64,000 nucleotides of DNA, taken from positions 77,289-141,288 of the forward strand of contig JAFDEF010000001.1 in NCBI GenBank assembly GCA_019310485.1. The letters run 5' to 3'. A model generated the notes under the pieces. That model had not been told where the DNA came from, searched no databases, and worked only from the letters and a program-made list of their open reading frames with translations. The DNA is from Deltaproteobacteria bacterium. GTDB lineage: Bacteria; Desulfobacterota; DSM-4660; Desulfatiglandales; HGW-15. Each line of letters starts with the position of its first letter. Position 1 is the stretch's first letter. The translations under genes and the position numbers were made by a program. Positions 25,627 to 33,911 of this stretch are shown here, one piece after another.

Positions 25627-26034
25627 TCAGTCTAGCGGCTCAGTCACCATGCCGAGTTTTGTAACCCCAGCCCTTTTTACTGCTGCCATCACCTTGATCA
25701 CCGAGCCATAGGGAATATCCTTGTCTGCCCGCAAAAGAATCTGCTTGTCTCTCCGATACTTGAGTATCACTTTCATTTTCGTTTCAAGGTTTTCAAACTT
25801 TATCCTGTGATTCTCCAGGAATATCTCTCCCTTCTTATTGATAGTCAAAACAAGCGGTTCCTCTTTTGTCTTGATATTCCTCGTGGCGGTCTTGGGAAGA
25901 TTAACCGTGACCCCCTGCATCATCATGGGGGCAGTAACCATAAAAATAATCAGCAATACAAGCATAACATCCACAAGGGGAGTTACGTTTATGTCGGACA
26001 TATATTTTCTGGGGCTTCCTAATCTATTGTTCAT
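25627..26034 (-). CDS. tolR: TolR/ExbD-type proton channel subunit
   Basis: 135 residues: short cytoplasmic N terminus, single span MSDINVTPLVDVMLVLLIIFMV carrying the conserved Asp that conducts protons, and a periplasmic ExbD/TolR domain (VNLPKTATRN). Works with TolQ to energise TolA. It lies 17 bases downstream of tolQ. Length and motif are standard. Confidence 0.94.
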   Translation of the reverse strand: MNNRLGSPRKYMSDINVTPLVDVMLVLLIIFMVTAPMMMQGVTVNLPKTATRNIKTKEEPLVLTINKKGEIFLENHRIKFENLETKMKVILKYRRDKQILLRADKDIPYGSVIKVMAAVKRAGVTKLGMVTEPLD

Positions 26035-26051
26035 GCTCTCTCCGTACGCCT

Positions 26052-26849
26052 CTATTCTGCCCCGGCCGCCTTTTGCCCTTCCCTTGACGCAACGCTTTTC
26101 CTGGCAATTTGTCTTTCAACGAGGCTCAGAAAATCTGCGCCAAAAAGATCCATTTCAGACCTTAGCTCAGCCACCCTGTTGTTGAAATAGTTGAAAGCAA
26201 CCACTGCCGGAATGGCTGCAGCCAGTCCCGCTGCAGTGGCGATTAGCGCCTCTGATATTCCCGGAGCTACAACAGCCAGGTTAGCTGAGCCCCTCAGGCC
26301 AATATTTCTGAAAGACTCCATAATCCCCCAAACAGTGCCGAACAGACCAATAAACGGCGCAGTATTGCCCGTGGTGGCCAAAAAAGAAAGAGCTTTCTCC
26401 AGCCTGTTGCTCTGGTCAATCGTGGTTTTGTTCATAGACCTTTCCACAACATCAAGCAGTGGTGGCATCACTGAACTTGCCTCCGTTGATGAGCCTGCGG
26501 AACCCTGGATCTTTCTCATCCTCACGATTTCAGAATAACCGGCCCTGAAAAGCTGTGCAACCGGGCTGAATATGAGATCTTCACATTCAGTGTAGAGCTT
26601 GCCAAATGGAATGTTTTCCCAGAAAAGATCAAGAAAGAGTGCATTTTCCTCTTTTGCTTTGCTGAAAAGCCTCCACTTGAGGAAAATAATAGCCCACGAA
26701 GTGATGGAAAAGATCACAAGAATCAGCAATACCACCTTAACCACTATCCCCGCGTGAAGAACCATCTGGATTACGTCACTTCCAAACCCTCTTCCAACCG
26801 ATACTGCTGCAGGAAGGAATACCGTGCCCGAGGCTAGAACTGTATTCAT
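26052..26849 (-). CDS. tolQ: TolQ/ExbB-type proton channel subunit
   Basis: 265 residues from ATG 26849 (GTG 26852 precedes it; RBS AGGAG is better spaced for the ATG). Three membrane spans with the MotA/TolQ/ExbB core: FLATTGNTAPFIGLFGTVWGIM and APGISEALIATAAGLAAAIPAVVAFN. First gene of the tolQRAB-pal-ybgF cluster, so its promoter should lie in 26853-26992. Forms the inner-membrane motor with TolR. Confidence 0.94.
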   Translation of the reverse strand: MNTVLASGTVFLPAAVSVGRGFGSDVIQMVLHAGIVVKVVLLILVIFSITSWAIIFLKWRLFSKAKEENALFLDLFWENIPFGKLYTECEDLIFSPVAQLFRAGYSEIVRMRKIQGSAGSSTEASSVMPPLLDVVERSMNKTTIDQSNRLEKALSFLATTGNTAPFIGLFGTVWGIMESFRNIGLRGSANLAVVAPGISEALIATAAGLAAAIPAVVAFNYFNNRVAELRSEMDLFGADFLSLVERQIARKSVASREGQKAAGAE

Positions 26850-26992
26850 CACAATCTCCTAGATGTAGAAATCTCTTATCTCCATTTAGTTATTCTAATA
26901 GTAGCTGCGTTTAACTTGCAAGGATTATTTGGGAACCCTTGTGTGACGCTGGTTTCAAGGCAGGGTCCATTCCGATACTTAACCCACTGCTT

Positions 26993-27322
26993 TTATCCAA
27001 AAATTGAGCGAAATATCTCGTCATCAGCCTCGAGGCACTTCCTCTTTAGCCGGCTGTATTTCCGAAGCAGATCCTCTCCTTCTCTTGTCAATCGAGATCC
27101 TCGCCTTCTGTTTGTGTCAACCAGCTTCACCCTCATGAACTGCTCAGTTGTTTTGATCTTGCTCCACACTGCTTTATAGGACATTTTCATCACTTTGGCG
27201 GTCTTGTTTATGGATCCGGTCTTGCGGATGTTTTCAAGAATCTCTTTTCTACCCTCGCCAATGATGATATCCCCTTTTTCATCCACGACCCAGTGCCTTG
27301 ACTTCAAACGAAAGGATAACAT
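26993..27322 (-). CDS. ModE-like winged-helix regulator lacking the molybdate-binding domain
   Basis: 110 residues from ATG 27322, with GGGGGG about five bases upstream. The N-terminal ModE/LysR-type HTH is plain: GRKEILENIRKTGSINKTAKVMKMSYKAVWSKIKTTEQ. The C terminus is short and helical and has no Mop (molybdate-binding) domain, as in the small ModE-like proteins of anaerobes. It follows two moeA genes on the same strand, so it probably regulates Mo/W uptake or cofactor genes. How it would sense the metal without a Mop domain is open. Confidence 0.85.
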   Translation of the reverse strand: MLSFRLKSRHWVVDEKGDIIIGEGRKEILENIRKTGSINKTAKVMKMSYKAVWSKIKTTEQFMRVKLVDTNRRRGSRLTREGEDLLRKYSRLKRKCLEADDEIFRSIFG

Positions 27323-27429
27323 TTGCACCCCCCTTTTTGTGGGTCCAAACAGATGCCGAGGTTACATCCAGGAACCCCGCTCGTTACACCATACAGCCGG
27401 GAAAGCTTTCCACAAGTCCTGTCGTAAAG

Positions 27430-29361
27430 CTAGATCTCCACCCATAGCTCTCCGCTTTTAGATGGATCATACCCGCCAAGGGTTCTGACCCTTTGACGAA
27501 AATCTTCAGACCTAATGGTTTCAAGCACCACTTGCAAAAGCCTGTTCTCAAGCATAGAAGAAGGGACGATAAGGTCATATTGTTCTTGCTCAACAGCAAT
27601 AAAATCCAGATCAAGCGCTTTAGCGGCAGCAAAAATTCCCATACCGCAGTCTGCCGCACCGCTCAGCACATCTACTGCAACAGCCATGTGGGTGAACTCT
27701 TCATGTTCATAGCCTTTGATGGATTCAGGACTGATCCCGGCAAGCGCCAACTTATAATCAAGCAAAATGCGTGTGCCAGAACCTGCCTGGCGATTCACAA
27801 AGGTGACATCATCTCTTCCCAAATCTGTAATGTCTTTTATGTCTTTCGGGTTTCCCTTTGCTATGATAAGTCCCTGGTCTCTTAAGACCAGGTGGAACAC
27901 GCTGACCTTCAGCCCTTTCAAGTATTTTTTGATATAGGAGATGTTGTATTCGCCTGTTTCTGTGTCTAGGAGGTGAGACCCTGCCATATGGCATATTCCC
28001 TTTCGGATTGCGATCAGTCCTCCGAGGCTCCCTACATTGCCTGAGGAGATGCGGACCTCATGGCCTTTGCGCCTGACTTCGTCTCCGATGATATCTACAG
28101 TCATATCGTGACTGCCAATTACGACGATCGTGTTCCGCACTTCGTCTTCACTTGCAAGGAGTTCAACCTCCACTTTCTCGTCTTGGGTTATTCCTTCGGA
28201 AAGAGCAGGAATGCGTAAAACACCTTCTGCTTTTGTAAGGGTTGTAATGGAACCGGCCGCCCGTGGAAGCGGAGTGGCTATGTATTTCTCTCCCACCCTT
28301 CCGATATTGACGCGAAGAAATTCCTCGATTCCCAGTTTTGAAGGAATGTCTCTTGAAGGGTGGGCAACTATCTTTTTCGTTTCCGGTTCTTTCATTCCCT
28401 GAAGCTGATACAAAAGGGGCCTCACAAATTGCTGGAAGGAAAGGGCAGCAGAAACCATGTACCCCGGATTACCGACAACGGGTTTGTCTCCAATAATGCC
28501 CAGCACAGTTGGCTTTCCCGGCATCATTGCAACACCGTGGACAAGGACCTCCCCCATATCTCTCACTGCATGCACGGTGTAGTCCTTAGATCCTGCAGAA
28601 GACCCTGCATTGATGATGACAAGGCTGGCATCAGAGTCTACAGCCCTCTTAAGGGCCTTACGGATATCTTCTTCACGGTCTGGCAGGATATCGTAGACCA
28701 CCGGAATAGCCCCGCACTCCTGAACAAGCGCAGCCAGCATAGGAGAATTGGATTCAATAATTTGCCCTTTCCCTAGTCCTTCCGGACTGCGGAGGCTTTT
28801 GTGATCCACCAGTTCTGTCCCTGTTGGAATGATGATCACCTTTGGCTTCTTCCACACCTTCAGGGAAAACACTCCTGCAGATATCATAGCACCCACATCG
28901 TAAGGGGTGATTTTGCGATTCTGAGGCAAGAGCAGCTGTGTTGCGATTATGTCTTCACCTACCTTTCTGATGTTTTGCCATGGGTAGGCAGGCGCCCTTA
29001 TCTCAATGTGGTCCTCGTCAATTTGGTGGACTTTTTCTATCATGATAACTGCATCAAACTCCTCAGGGAGCACCTGGCCTGTGTTAACCCAGGCTGCATC
29101 TTTTCCCAGCTCCAGAATCATCGGATTTCTCTCCGTTGTGCCGTAGGTTCTTTCGGCATTAACGGCAACTCCATCCATAGCAGCAGAGTGGTAGCCTGGA
29201 GCAGACGTCTTTGCGAACACCGGTTCGGAACTTATCCGGCCAAGTGAATTTTCAGTTGGAATCTCCTCAATACCTGCTCGTATGTCCGACCCAAGCCTTG
29301 AAAAAAATATTTTGCGCGCCTCTTCAACGCTTTTCATGGCCAAGTAAACCTGGCGTTTCAA
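27430..29361 (-). CDS. MoeA molybdotransferase fused to a C-terminal periplasmic-binding-protein-like domain
   Basis: 643 residues. MoeA part (about 1-405): SVEEARKIFFSRL, YHSAAMDGVAV, NAGSSAGSKDYT, HGVAMMPGKPTVLG, KPVVGNPGYMVSA; this domain inserts Mo or W into adenylylated molybdopterin. C-terminal part (about 415-640) is a PBP-like domain (VVIGSHDMTVDIIGD, VNRQAGSGTRILLDYKL, ADCGMGIFAAAKAL), the PF12727-type domain presumed to bind molybdate or tungstate. It starts two bases after the upstream moeA stop, so the pair is coupled. The presence of two MoeA versions fits separate Mo and W handling. Confidence 0.93.
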   Translation of the reverse strand: MKRQVYLAMKSVEEARKIFFSRLGSDIRAGIEEIPTENSLGRISSEPVFAKTSAPGYHSAAMDGVAVNAERTYGTTERNPMILELGKDAAWVNTGQVLPEEFDAVIMIEKVHQIDEDHIEIRAPAYPWQNIRKVGEDIIATQLLLPQNRKITPYDVGAMISAGVFSLKVWKKPKVIIIPTGTELVDHKSLRSPEGLGKGQIIESNSPMLAALVQECGAIPVVYDILPDREEDIRKALKRAVDSDASLVIINAGSSAGSKDYTVHAVRDMGEVLVHGVAMMPGKPTVLGIIGDKPVVGNPGYMVSAALSFQQFVRPLLYQLQGMKEPETKKIVAHPSRDIPSKLGIEEFLRVNIGRVGEKYIATPLPRAAGSITTLTKAEGVLRIPALSEGITQDEKVEVELLASEDEVRNTIVVIGSHDMTVDIIGDEVRRKGHEVRISSGNVGSLGGLIAIRKGICHMAGSHLLDTETGEYNISYIKKYLKGLKVSVFHLVLRDQGLIIAKGNPKDIKDITDLGRDDVTFVNRQAGSGTRILLDYKLALAGISPESIKGYEHEEFTHMAVAVDVLSGAADCGMGIFAAAKALDLDFIAVEQEQYDLIVPSSMLENRLLQVVLETIRSEDFRQRVRTLGGYDPSKSGELWVEI

Positions 29362-29363
29362 AA

Positions 29364-30608
29364 CTATACTCCTTTCATTGGCCCAAAAAGAAAGACTCTC
29401 ACCGTATCTCCCTCGTAAAGACCTTCACTGTTTCGATCTATACGAATCAGCCCATCTGAGTCCACCAGGGTTGAGATGAGGCCGGATTTGCCAAATATTG
29501 GGACAGCAATCCAGTCACCGTCTTTCTTCTCAAGCCTCACGCGAATGAAATCGTCTCTGCCACTGGCTGACTCGACATTCCTACTAAGCCTGGCTTCAAC
29601 TTCTCCTCCGGCCTCCGGCGCAGTGTGCAGCTCCCCTGAGAGCCTTTGCATGAAAGGCCTCAAGAAAACCTCTGCCACTACCATGGCTGAGGCTGCATGC
29701 CCGGGGAGCCCGATCACGGCACACGACCCCTTCCTGGCTATGATGGTCGGTTTGCCCGGGCTGATTGAAATTCCATGGACTAGAACCTCGAGCTCCTGGA
29801 TTGATTCAAATACCTTGAGAGTGAGATCCCTTGTCCCAACAGAGCTTCCTCCTGAAATCCACACAGTGTCTGCGAGGGAAAGTCCCCGTTCAAGCATACT
29901 GCGGACTTGCTCAAAGCTGTCTCCGCATAGACCTAAGACAACAGGTTCCGCCCATAGCTGCCTGCAGAAAGCACTCAAGGTGTAAGTGTTAATGTCACGA
30001 ACCTGACCGGGTTGGGGCTTTTTATCAACCGTTATCACCTCGTCGCCTGTTGATATAATAGCCACTCTTGGTTTCTTAAAAGCAGAAATCTCCAAAATCC
30101 CAAGGCTGGCCAAGACACCAAGATCCTGAGGCCGCAGCCTTTGGCCTTTTGGGAGAACCCTCTGTCCTTTTCGGTAATCGTCCTGCGGTTGAATCACGTT
30201 CTCCTGCGGAAACACAGCACGGCTGATCTCCAAAGTTCTCTCATCCAGAACATGGCAATACTCAACCATGACAACACTATCTGCGCCATCAGGCAGCATG
30301 GCGCCAGTGGGAATTTTTACAGCCTGAGATTGCCCTACCCTAAAACCCGGCACCTCCCCCATCTTGACTTCACCTATCACTTCAAAGAGAGCCGGAAGGC
30401 TCTCAGTGGCCCCAAAGGAATCCCTGGCGCGTATCGCATACCCATCCATTGAAGAGCGCAAAAACCCGGGCAGGTCCTCGCCCGAAACGATATCACTGCT
30501 CAACACCCTCCCAAAAGACTCGGGAAGCGATACCTTCTCTTCCCCGACCGGAGGAAACTGCTGCAGTATTTCCAAGACCTCTTCGGTTGTTTTAACCTTA
30601 AAAAACAT
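29364..30608 (-). CDS. moeA: Molybdopterin molybdotransferase MoeA
   Basis: About 414 residues from ATG 30608 (GGAG upstream; the GTG at 30626 has no RBS). Full MoeA layout: LPGFLRSSMDGYAIRA, MLPDGADSVVMVEYC, ISTGDEVI, WISGGSSVGTRDLT, HGISISPGKPTIIA, VIGLPGHAASAMV, and a C-terminal beta domain. Catalyses metal insertion into molybdopterin-AMP. First gene of a three-gene minus-strand unit with the MoeA-PBP fusion and the ModE-like regulator. Confidence 0.94.
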   Translation of the reverse strand: MFFKVKTTEEVLEILQQFPPVGEEKVSLPESFGRVLSSDIVSGEDLPGFLRSSMDGYAIRARDSFGATESLPALFEVIGEVKMGEVPGFRVGQSQAVKIPTGAMLPDGADSVVMVEYCHVLDERTLEISRAVFPQENVIQPQDDYRKGQRVLPKGQRLRPQDLGVLASLGILEISAFKKPRVAIISTGDEVITVDKKPQPGQVRDINTYTLSAFCRQLWAEPVVLGLCGDSFEQVRSMLERGLSLADTVWISGGSSVGTRDLTLKVFESIQELEVLVHGISISPGKPTIIARKGSCAVIGLPGHAASAMVVAEVFLRPFMQRLSGELHTAPEAGGEVEARLSRNVESASGRDDFIRVRLEKKDGDWIAVPIFGKSGLISTLVDSDGLIRIDRNSEGLYEGDTVRVFLFGPMKGV

Positions 30609-30805
30609 GTTCACCCCACTCTCCACTAAGGAGGTAACTCATTTATATCTTATCTGACATAACGGCACAACAAAAATAAACACTCCTTGCTTTCCTTATT
30701 TCTAGGGAATACCAGGTCAAAGGCGGCGTTTTTTTGCATATAATAATTGCCTTAAAGAACCAATTGTCACATAATAGCTATTCTTTAGCTGGCAGAGGAT
30801 TTCAA

Positions 30806-31516
30806 ATGAAACCGAAGAAAATCTATAAAAAGTTTGCATACTGGCTCACTCCGGACGAAGAGGCCAAGCTGAGAGAAGAACTCTCTGCACAGGGGATAAA
30901 GCTTAGATCAGCCAAAGGGATTGTTTGCGGAGGTCTGGATGAAATAAACAAGATCTCGAGTGTTGCGCCCCACATCTGGGACGAAACCTGCGCAAGAAAA
31001 GGAGCTTGGTACAGGGCATCTGGAAAAAATGGTCTTTACCTGATAATCAGTTCCTTTGAGTTGCCCGGCTGGGAGGAGAAACAGGCCTCTGTTATCAGCA
31101 GGTCTGATTTCAAACCGCCCCGGCTTGCAACAACTGATGAAAAAGAGGCCATGGTTGAGGACAAGGAAATCGCCAGCCTAATTCCAAAGGAATGGTTAAC
31201 AGTGGATGAGGTTGAAAAAAGGATCTACCTCAGGTGGGCCAGGCGATTGGGTTCTGATGTTGAGAACTACGATTTCCTTTATTTAACTCATACAGCCAAT
31301 CATGCCAACTTCATAAAACCCCGCTTTTTTGTGAAAGAAGACGAAAGAATTGTCCCCTACTCCCTTGACCATAGCGCGCATCTGTGCTCTTGCTGCCTGG
31401 AATTGTTTCAGGTCTTGGGAAAAGACTTTAAAAAGAAATTCGTTAGCCCTTGCTCAGGTGCCAGCATATTTGCCCGGCTTGAGCCGGACCGTTACTTACT
31501 GGTGGAGAGCCCTTAG
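30806..31516 (+). CDS. Conserved hypothetical protein
   Basis: 236 residues from ATG 30806 (RBS CAGAGGA; the ORF-track start 30734 adds an implausible tail). Not recognised. Soluble, with a basic N terminus (KPKKIYKKFAYW), an acidic/helical middle (IPKEWLTVDEVEKRIYLRWARRLG) and a cysteine cluster near the C terminus (HLCSCCLELF, SPCSGASIF) that could hold a metal or cluster. It stands alone between the divergent moeA unit and the DUF3108 gene 38 bases downstream, with which it may be cotranscribed. Confidence 0.65.
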   Translation: MKPKKIYKKFAYWLTPDEEAKLREELSAQGIKLRSAKGIVCGGLDEINKISSVAPHIWDETCARKGAWYRASGKNGLYLIISSFELPGWEEKQASVISRSDFKPPRLATTDEKEAMVEDKEIASLIPKEWLTVDEVEKRIYLRWARRLGSDVENYDFLYLTHTANHANFIKPRFFVKEDERIVPYSLDHSAHLCSCCLELFQVLGKDFKKKFVSPCSGASIFARLEPDRYLLVESP

Positions 31517-31554
31517 AGAGCATTAATCTCAGGAAGGAAACAATCGAGGAAAAC

Positions 31555-32361
31555 ATGAGGGACCGTTTAGCGCTTTTTTCATGCCTGGTTCTGCTCTCTA
31601 CGCTTCTAGCTGGCAAGTTGTTTGCTGCTGAAAACCCGCTTCCCTTTACTCCAGGGGAAAAACTTACCTTTCAAGTTAGATGGAGTTTTATTCCTGCAGC
31701 AAAAGCCGTGCTCGAAATACACCCGGTAGAGACATTAAACGGGCGAAGGGCCTATCATTTTACCATGATTTCCAGGACGCATAGCCTTGTGGACATTTTT
31801 TACAAAGTTAGGGACAGGATAGAGTCTTACACGGATGCTGAGATGACTCATTCCCAGCTCTACAAGAAGCTTCAAGACGGAAAGAGAAAAAGAAAAGTTG
31901 TGGTGACCTTTGACTGGGCAAAAAACCTTGCACAGTTTTCAAACTTCGGCCAAAAACGCCCTCCTATTTCGATTTTTCCGGGTTCTTTTGACCCGCTGTC
32001 CGTGTTTTACGCGTTCAGGCTTTATCCTTTAGCGGTAGGAAAGGTGTTGAAAGTACCGGTAAGCGACGGAAAGAAATGCGTTATAGGCAAGGCCCACGTC
32101 TTAAGAAAGGAAGAAATCAATTTCAGGGGGACCATTGTTGACACCTTTCTCGTGGAACCTGAGCTGGAGCAAGTGGGAGGTGTTTTTGAGAGGAGCCCAA
32201 AGGCCAAGGTAAAAATCTGGGTTAGCGCAGACAATAAGCGTATTCCTGTAAAATTTGAAAGCAAAGTCGTCGTGGGTAGCTTTGTGGCTGAGCTGGTCTC
32301 CCCCTCGATCCCAGGCCGCCCGGTATCAACAAACAAGGCTTCTGCCGCGCAGCCAAATTGA
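31555..32361 (+). CDS. DUF3108 domain-containing exported protein
   Basis: 268 residues with a clear signal peptide (LALFSCLVLLSTLLAGKLFAAE, cleavage after about FAA). The mature part fits DUF3108: PFTPGEKLTFQVRWSFIPAAKA, a beta-rich middle with FDPLSVFYAFR, and VWVSADN-like KIWVSADNKRIPVKFESKV near the end. Family members are predicted periplasmic or outer-membrane-associated beta proteins of unknown function. RBS AGGAAGG upstream of ATG. Ends about 130 bases before the thiolase operator. Confidence 0.85.
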   Translation: MRDRLALFSCLVLLSTLLAGKLFAAENPLPFTPGEKLTFQVRWSFIPAAKAVLEIHPVETLNGRRAYHFTMISRTHSLVDIFYKVRDRIESYTDAEMTHSQLYKKLQDGKRKRKVVVTFDWAKNLAQFSNFGQKRPPISIFPGSFDPLSVFYAFRLYPLAVGKVLKVPVSDGKKCVIGKAHVLRKEEINFRGTIVDTFLVEPELEQVGGVFERSPKAKVKIWVSADNKRIPVKFESKVVVGSFVAELVSPSIPGRPVSTNKASAAQPN

Positions 32362-32493
32362 CAGGACTTTGCCCAGGGCAAGGACCATTCGGAATACAAC
32401 TGTGGTTGTGCTTGGAACCCAAATTATGAGGTCTCCTAGGAACGTTGTTTTTCCTTTACTTGTTCTTCTTTTTCTAATATAGAATGAACATCC

Positions 32494-32511
32494 AATGAAT
32501 GATCATTCATT
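32494..32511. promoter_or_regulatory. 18-bp perfect palindrome, candidate TetR-type operator of the thiolase gene
   Basis: AATGAATGATCATTCATT reads identically on both strands, 57 bases before the thiolase ATG. The half-sites TGAATGA/TCATTCA resemble operators of TetR-family fatty-acid regulators (the FadR type of Bacillus), which suggests control by acyl-CoA. A T-rich TAATAT box lies just upstream (32475-32480). No regulator gene of that family is in the window. Confidence 0.6.
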
Positions 32512-32568
32512 TATCATCCACTTTCATAGCTTTTTTATAATCCGTTAAGTTTTTGAAAGGAACAAACC

Positions 32569-33822
32569 ATGAAGGATGTTGTTATTGTTTCTGCGTGCCG
32601 AACTGCTATTGGGACTTTTGGCGGGACCCTTCGTGACATGAACGCAGCCACTATCGGCGCTGTTGCCATGAAAGAGGCAATAAAACGGGCGGGAATTGAA
32701 CCGGGCATGATTGATGATGTCCGTTTTGGTTGTTGTATGGAGCCTGCTGATGCTCTAAACGTTGCGCGCGTTGCTGCCCTGATGGCCGGCATACCTGATA
32801 CGGTGGCAGCGGTCACCATCAACAGGGTCTGCACTTCGGCTATGGAGGCTGTGATTTCCGGCATGGCAATGATTCAAGCCGGCATGGCTGAGATCATTCT
32901 TGCCGGAGGAACTGAGCATATGTCGGGGATAGCCTACACTGTGCCAAATGCAAGATGGGGTTGTAGACTCCAGGACCAGATCTTTGTGGATGCTCTGATC
33001 CACGGCCTCCATTGCGGCTCTCACCTTATACCTCATCCAGAAGAAGGTCCTGTAAAGCAGGGGCTGCCACTGGATCTTTTCAAGGGCAAACCCTATATAA
33101 TGGGCCACACGGCAGAGTTTGTTGCGCAACTTCATAACATAAGCCGCAAGGAAATGGATGAAATTGCTCTTCGGAGCCACAACAACGCTGAAAGAGCGAC
33201 TCTGGAAGGAGACTTCAAGGAAGAAATCGTCCCCATCGAAGTACCCCAGAAAAAAGGCAAGCCTCCCCTGATATTTGAAAAAGACGAGCACTTCAGGCCA
33301 GGTTTAACCATGGACCAGCTAGCCAAACTCCCTCCCGTATTTGTGCCTAAAATCGGCAAGGTAACCGCGGGGAACTCCTCCGGTATCAATGACGGCTCAA
33401 GCGCTATGGTAATAATGTCGGCTGAAAAGGCGAGCGATCTTGGCCTTCAAGCAATGGCTAAAATCAGGGCAACAGGCCGTGGAGCATGCCACCCGTCGGT
33501 GATGGGGCTAAGCCCCGTGCCTGCGGTCAGAAATCTTCTGGACAGGAACCCTGATTTAAAGCTCAATGACTTTGAGTTAATTGAGCTAAATGAAGCCTTT
33601 GCAGCACAGTACCTCGGATGTGAAAGAGAGCTCGGACTTAACAGGGAAATTACCAATGTCAACGGTTCCGGTATCGGGCTCGGCCATCCTGTGGGCTGCA
33701 CAGGCACCCGTATTATGGTGACCCTTCTTTATGCCATGAAAAAACGAGGTAAAAGTCTTGGCCTGGCTACCCTGTGCGGAGGCGGCGGCGTGTCCCTTGC
33801 GTGCGCACTTGAAATGCTATGA
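32569..33822 (+). CDS. Thiolase family acyl-CoA acetyltransferase
   Basis: 417 residues with the thiolase triad: C88 (NRVCTSAMEAV), H373 (GLGHPVGCTG) and C403 (TLCGGGGVS), plus ELNEAFAAQ. Cleaves 3-ketoacyl-CoA or condenses acetyl-CoA, in the cytoplasm. The nucleophile motif is VCTSAMEA rather than the common CGSGLKA, so substrate range may be unusual. RBS GAAAGG before ATG. Monocistronic behind an 18-bp palindrome. It could complete beta-oxidation with the HCDH/ECH fusion at 10708, though the two are 20 kb apart. Confidence 0.92.
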   Translation: MKDVVIVSACRTAIGTFGGTLRDMNAATIGAVAMKEAIKRAGIEPGMIDDVRFGCCMEPADALNVARVAALMAGIPDTVAAVTINRVCTSAMEAVISGMAMIQAGMAEIILAGGTEHMSGIAYTVPNARWGCRLQDQIFVDALIHGLHCGSHLIPHPEEGPVKQGLPLDLFKGKPYIMGHTAEFVAQLHNISRKEMDEIALRSHNNAERATLEGDFKEEIVPIEVPQKKGKPPLIFEKDEHFRPGLTMDQLAKLPPVFVPKIGKVTAGNSSGINDGSSAMVIMSAEKASDLGLQAMAKIRATGRGACHPSVMGLSPVPAVRNLLDRNPDLKLNDFELIELNEAFAAQYLGCERELGLNREITNVNGSGIGLGHPVGCTGTRIMVTLLYAMKKRGKSLGLATLCGGGGVSLACALEML

Positions 33823-33911
33823 GAGAACCCGACCCCGGAACAGAAAAAAAGTCATTGCGTCAGAAAACCCCTTCCACCCCTCTCTACTGAATCGAGCTGT
33901 TATGAAAAAAT

